Assembly (NCBI GenBank): GCA_003254905.1
Contig: QANU01073111.1
Coordinates: 728,097-792,096, forward strand
Direction: 5' to 3'
Length of the DNA stretch: 64,000 nt
Source: Nissolia schottii
Lineage: Eukaryota; Streptophyta; Magnoliopsida; Fabales; Fabaceae
Made by a program: the position numbers and the translations under genes. Shown here one piece after another: positions 60,260 to 64,000 of this stretch (positions are counted from its first letter, which is position 1; each line of letters begins with the position of its first letter). Below the pieces are notes generated by a model. That model saw nothing but the letters and a program-made list of their open reading frames with translations, made no database searches and was not told the DNA's origin.

Positions 60260-63200
60260 TTTACCTTGCTTTTCTGGTTCTGGTGGGTTTGACTGTCACT
60301 TTTAATTTTGAAAGCTTCAATGATTTTAGGTGCTAATAACAACTTGATTCTTTATTACCATTATAGCAGTGGCATATATGAATGTTTTAGCATTTTTCTG
60401 GATCAATTACAGGTCTTCCCATTTGGTTCAGTCCCACTGAAAACGTATCTTCCTGATGGAGATATTGACTTGACAGCTCTAAGTCATGAAAATGCCGAGG
60501 AGGATTTGGCACAAACAGTATGCAATATACTTGAAAGCAGAGATGACGCTAAATTCCAAGTAAAAGACATACAATATATACGCGCACAGGTTTAGAGACA
60601 AACTCTCTTTTTTCTCCGCTAGTCCATTTGCTAAGTAATATTGTTGTTTAAATTACAAGGTATATATTCTTTGAGGCCTGCATGCAAAATTCCATTTTTG
60701 AGGAGGACTTCATTTCTCCCCCCCACATCACTGTCTACTGTCTACTACTCGTCTTCTTGTGTTCGTGAAATATGTTTAATAGGATTTTAAGCATTTCTTT
60801 TATGCTTTGGCTTGCTGATAGTAAAACTACAGATTGGAATGTTTTGCTTGACTTTATTTACGGATAGATGCTGGATATGAAGTTTGGTTCTATTTGTGTG
60901 GTGAGGAAAGAAGAAACTACTCACTGATTGTGCCTATGCCTCCAGAAGAGAGAGAAAATTTAAAATTAGAGGGGCATTGGCCTGTTAGTTGGATAATAAA
61001 ATACATGTGCAGCTTCTCATTGAGCATCCAACTAACTTTGCTATGTCATAGATACTGCATTATTTCTGGGGTGTTAAAACCTACGTGGAAAAGGAGTATC
61101 TTGACTGCCATTGTTGCTTCTTTATCTTTGCATATTTAAGATTATTCATTAAAAACTACTCATTTTCTCTGTTAGATATAAAAACAATTCATGAGTCTTC
61201 ACCCAATAGCTATGCTTTTGGGATAGTTGGTCCTTAACATAGTATCAAAGCCTCTTTGACTAAGTTGGTTCATGACGTCTCATTTTTCTAAATTGAAGTT
61301 GGATTTCAATACCAGGTAGGGTGTGTTTGTACAATGTCCACGCTTCAAGTTTGAAAGGGCTCTTATGTGAAAGTATTTTATATAAAAACCATTTGTGAGC
61401 CTTCCCAAACACCGTTAGGCATTTTCATGATTATATGTCAAATGCTATCTCTCAACTTTATTAGTCTTACTCCATTTGATGTTTGCATGATGGATTGCAG
61501 GTCCAGGTTGTGAAATGCTCTGTGAAAAATATAGCAGTTGACATCTCGTTCAATCAGATGGCTGGACTCTATGCTCTGCGCTTTCTGGAGCAGGTCAAAT
61601 CTAATTTGTGCTAAATCACTACTATTCATGTTCTTTGAGATCGGCATACAGATATGTAATGCTGATCATTGAGGAGACCTTGTGAATGGTTTGTCTTATC
61701 AACTATGAAATTTTATGACATATCAAAAATGAAACTTATGTCGAACTAATATGTACGTTCTGCTTCTTTTGAGTTTGCTTATTGTGACATTTTGGACTCC
61801 TTTTTATGTTATACTTTCCTTTGTACTAGTTGCTTTAACTCTGTTTCTGGGGCACTGCAGAGTCAGAACCAATGTGAATGATCCTGTATTATTTGTTTCC
61901 TCAGTTGCTTTACATTCATTGTTCGAGCATTTTCTTGGCAAATGATTGTTGTTAATTCTCACCAAATCTGATTAAAACTCATTTTTCCCGTTGCTTTGCT
62001 AATTCTTTTTCTCTTTTTATTTTGTTAAAAAATTCTCAGGTTGACCAACTTGTTGGGAAAAACCATCTGTTCAAACGCAGTATTATCTTAATCAAAGCTT
62101 GGTGCTATTATGAGAGCCGAATTCTTGGTGCACACCATGGCCTGTTATCAACATATGCAGTGGAAACATTAGTTTTGTACATTATCAATCATTATCATTC
62201 CTCAGTGCGTGGTCCTCTAGAGGTGAATCGAATCTTGCAACAATTTCCATTATGTATTTTCAGCATTTCTGTTTACATATATCATATATGTGAAGAAGAA
62301 AACCACTGAACTGCTACTACTAGCAGGTGCTGTACAGATTTTTAGACTACTACAGCACATTTGATTGGGAGAGTAATTATGTCAGTATAGATGGTCCAAA
62401 GGCCTTATCTTCCCTTCCGGAAATTGTTGGTTAGTGTTATTGGAGCACTTAAGCAATTGAGACTATATACGAGTTGATGGAACTTTTTATGTTTAATCTT
62501 CTGTCCTTAATAAATGATAATCCCAACTCCATGTGCTTGTTGCAGAGACACCAGAATGTGAGCGGGGTGGTTTGTTGCTCAATAATGAGTTTCTGAGAAA
62601 TTACAGGGATATGTGCTCTATTCCGACAAAGGCACATGAGACTGCAACCCATGAATTTCCCACCAAGCACATGAACATTTTGGATCCTCTGAGAAATGAC
62701 AACAACCTAGGCCGTAGCGTCGGCAGAGGTAACTTTGGTGACTAAATCAGATTATGGTGCATATTTTTTGGTTTGTATTTTAATTACTTGTGGGCTGACT
62801 TCTTCCTTAAAGACTGAGAAATTTGGAGGACAATTACACATGATTGGAAAACATGAACAAGTTCATTACGAATTTGCATGCTATTGAAAAATGCATCAAG
62901 GCTTCCTTCATTATCATCACACAGATCTTTTGTATTGAATATATGCTTCAGTGATGACTTTTAAAGTTTTATATACGATGCTTAAATAATCACGATGTTG
63001 TTTCAAATCTGTAATGGTTACTTTTTTAAACTTCACATTTCACTTACATATTTGTCAACCTTTTACCCATTACCTGCAGGAAACTTATATCGAATCAAAT
63101 TTGCTCTTTCCTTCGGTGCCCGAAAGCTTAAGGAGATTCTTACACTTCCAGGAGAAAGGATGGGCGGAGCGCTTGAGAAATTTTTCATGAACACTTTGGA

Positions 63201-64000
63201 CAGAAATGGGAAAGGACAAAGGCCAGATATTGACGTTCCTGTTCATGCATTTGGTACTGGAAAATCTGAAGAGCGTGTCCTCCGTGGAGATTGTGAAAGT
63301 TACTATGGTGCCCTACGGTATATTCAGTTGTATCGGAACTATGCCATGCCACCCACTGCACTTCCCAGTTCCCCGTCATCAGCTGCTCAGGCCGACATCC
63401 ATGCAGTATCAACGCAGCAAAACTGGAGTATGTTTTATCAACCAGGTACCAATGTATATGTACCAATACAGACCGATGTGTATGCCCCGTCACAGACCGA
63501 TGTGTATGCCCCAACGCAGCAGACCGATGTATATGTCCCAACACAGGCATTCTATCATCCAAATGCTTCACAAGCAACTTACAGCATGGAAGAAATTGCG
63601 AAATCAAGAGGAACAGGAACATACATACCTGATGTGGTATATTGTTTTCTATATCAAACTTTTCTCCATCTATTTATATTATGATAACTCACAATGTCAT
63701 CTCCAACATGGTTGAATCTTGCAGACTCATAATTCCTACTGGGATATGCGCGTAAAGGTGAACAGGCCAAGGAGATATGTTCCAATGAATCATAACGTAT
63801 TGCCCAAATCACCTCAGATTGCGAAAGTTGTGTTGAGACAAGAGGAGCAGGAGGAGGCTCGTTCTGTTGAGACAACCAACACAAATGGTAACGAAAGATC
63901 GTTTGAGCTTGCGGACGAAGAGTTCCCACTTCTTCCAACCATTCACCAGAATAGAACATCACAAGCTCGACAGTCTGTTCCTTCAACCATTATCGCCGGG
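59298..64000 (+). CDS. PAP/OAS1-type nucleotidyltransferase-like protein (3' end outside window)
   Basis: A member of the plant family with polymerase-beta nucleotidyltransferase plus PAP/OAS1 substrate-binding domains; its substrate is not known. Exons: 59298-59501, 60413-60589, 61501-61593, 62040-62222, 62327-62429, 62546-62728, 63080-63636, 63725 to the edge. This gives 592 residues in the window, all frames consistent. Catalytic-type motifs are FPFGSVPLKTYLPDGDIDLT (GS 73-74, Asp85, Asp87) and the third carboxylate in AVDISFNQ (Asp141). The PAP/OAS1 part includes HLFKRSIILIKAWCYYESR and GLLSTYAVETLVLYIIN, so the catalytic triad looks intact. The C-terminal half is low-complexity with TDVYAP-type repeats and an acidic SFELADEEFPLLP segment. 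Best Arabidopsis match by memory is At3g56320. Confidence 0.9.
60213..60257. repeat. Compound (TG)n(AG)n microsatellite in intron 1 of the PAP/OAS1 gene
   Basis: About eight TG units run directly into about thirteen GA units. Confidence 0.9.
63451..63546 (+). repeat. Short in-frame coding repeat (DVYAP-Q type)
   Basis: Four degenerate units inside exon 7 encode NVYVPIQ, TDVYAPSQ, TDVYAPTQQ and TDVYVPTQ. The nucleotide unit is 21-27 bases with the constant core ACCGATGT(G/A)TATG. Confidence 0.9.

Noticed and set aside
63185-63622. Minus-strand 145-aa frame opposite PAP/OAS1 exon 7
   Set aside because: It is caused by the coding repeat on the plus strand; no family character and no own promoter signals.

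Overview
The window is nuclear DNA of a flowering plant. Genes have many short introns with GT..AG borders, the intergenic DNA is AT-rich, and copia, hAT, Mutator-like and other transposon remains lie between genes. Gene content and repeat style suggest a legume, possibly Glycine-like; that is an inference. I see no prokaryotic features, rRNA, tRNA or CRISPR.

Layout. 1-3722: a decayed Ty1/copia retrotransposon on the minus strand (integrase, protease and gag remnants plus one LTR), followed by a hAT-type MITE (3937-4464). 4475-17311: four minus-strand genes: a possible 58-residue two-exon protein, ETG1/MCMBP (replisome factor, 14 exons, 590 aa), a small plastid-targeted CxxC protein (3 exons, 168 aa) and a KUP2-type potassium transporter (9 exons, 778 aa). 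17312-37524: gene-poor, AT-rich, repeat-strewn DNA holding one clear gene, a CEP15-like secreted peptide precursor (27864-28148). 37525-44586: a tandem array of three single-exon secreted peptide precursors on the plus strand with IDA/IDL-like C-termini, embedded in duplicated flanking blocks. 44587-47957: spacer with a textbook Mutator-like MITE. 47958-64000: three genes: a GH27 alpha-galactosidase (15 exons, 437 aa, plus), a divergent TRM1-family tRNA methyltransferase (6 exons, 432 aa, minus), and a PAP/OAS1-type nucleotidyltransferase (plus, runs off the right edge). The last two are head to head.

How it fits together. The left gene set matches Arabidopsis At2g40530-At2g40550 (CEP15, KUP2, ETG1). 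The right set matches At3g56310-At3g56330 (AGAL3, PAP/OAS1, TRM1-like). As I recall, these Arabidopsis segments are homoeologous, so the window seems to keep the unfractionated ancestral block. The most interesting local novelty is the peptide array, which sits between the two conserved sets and whose third member has diverged in the hormone core.

Reading-frame closure across every exon junction supports the gene models. Names and locus numbers come from memory of the families, not from a search.
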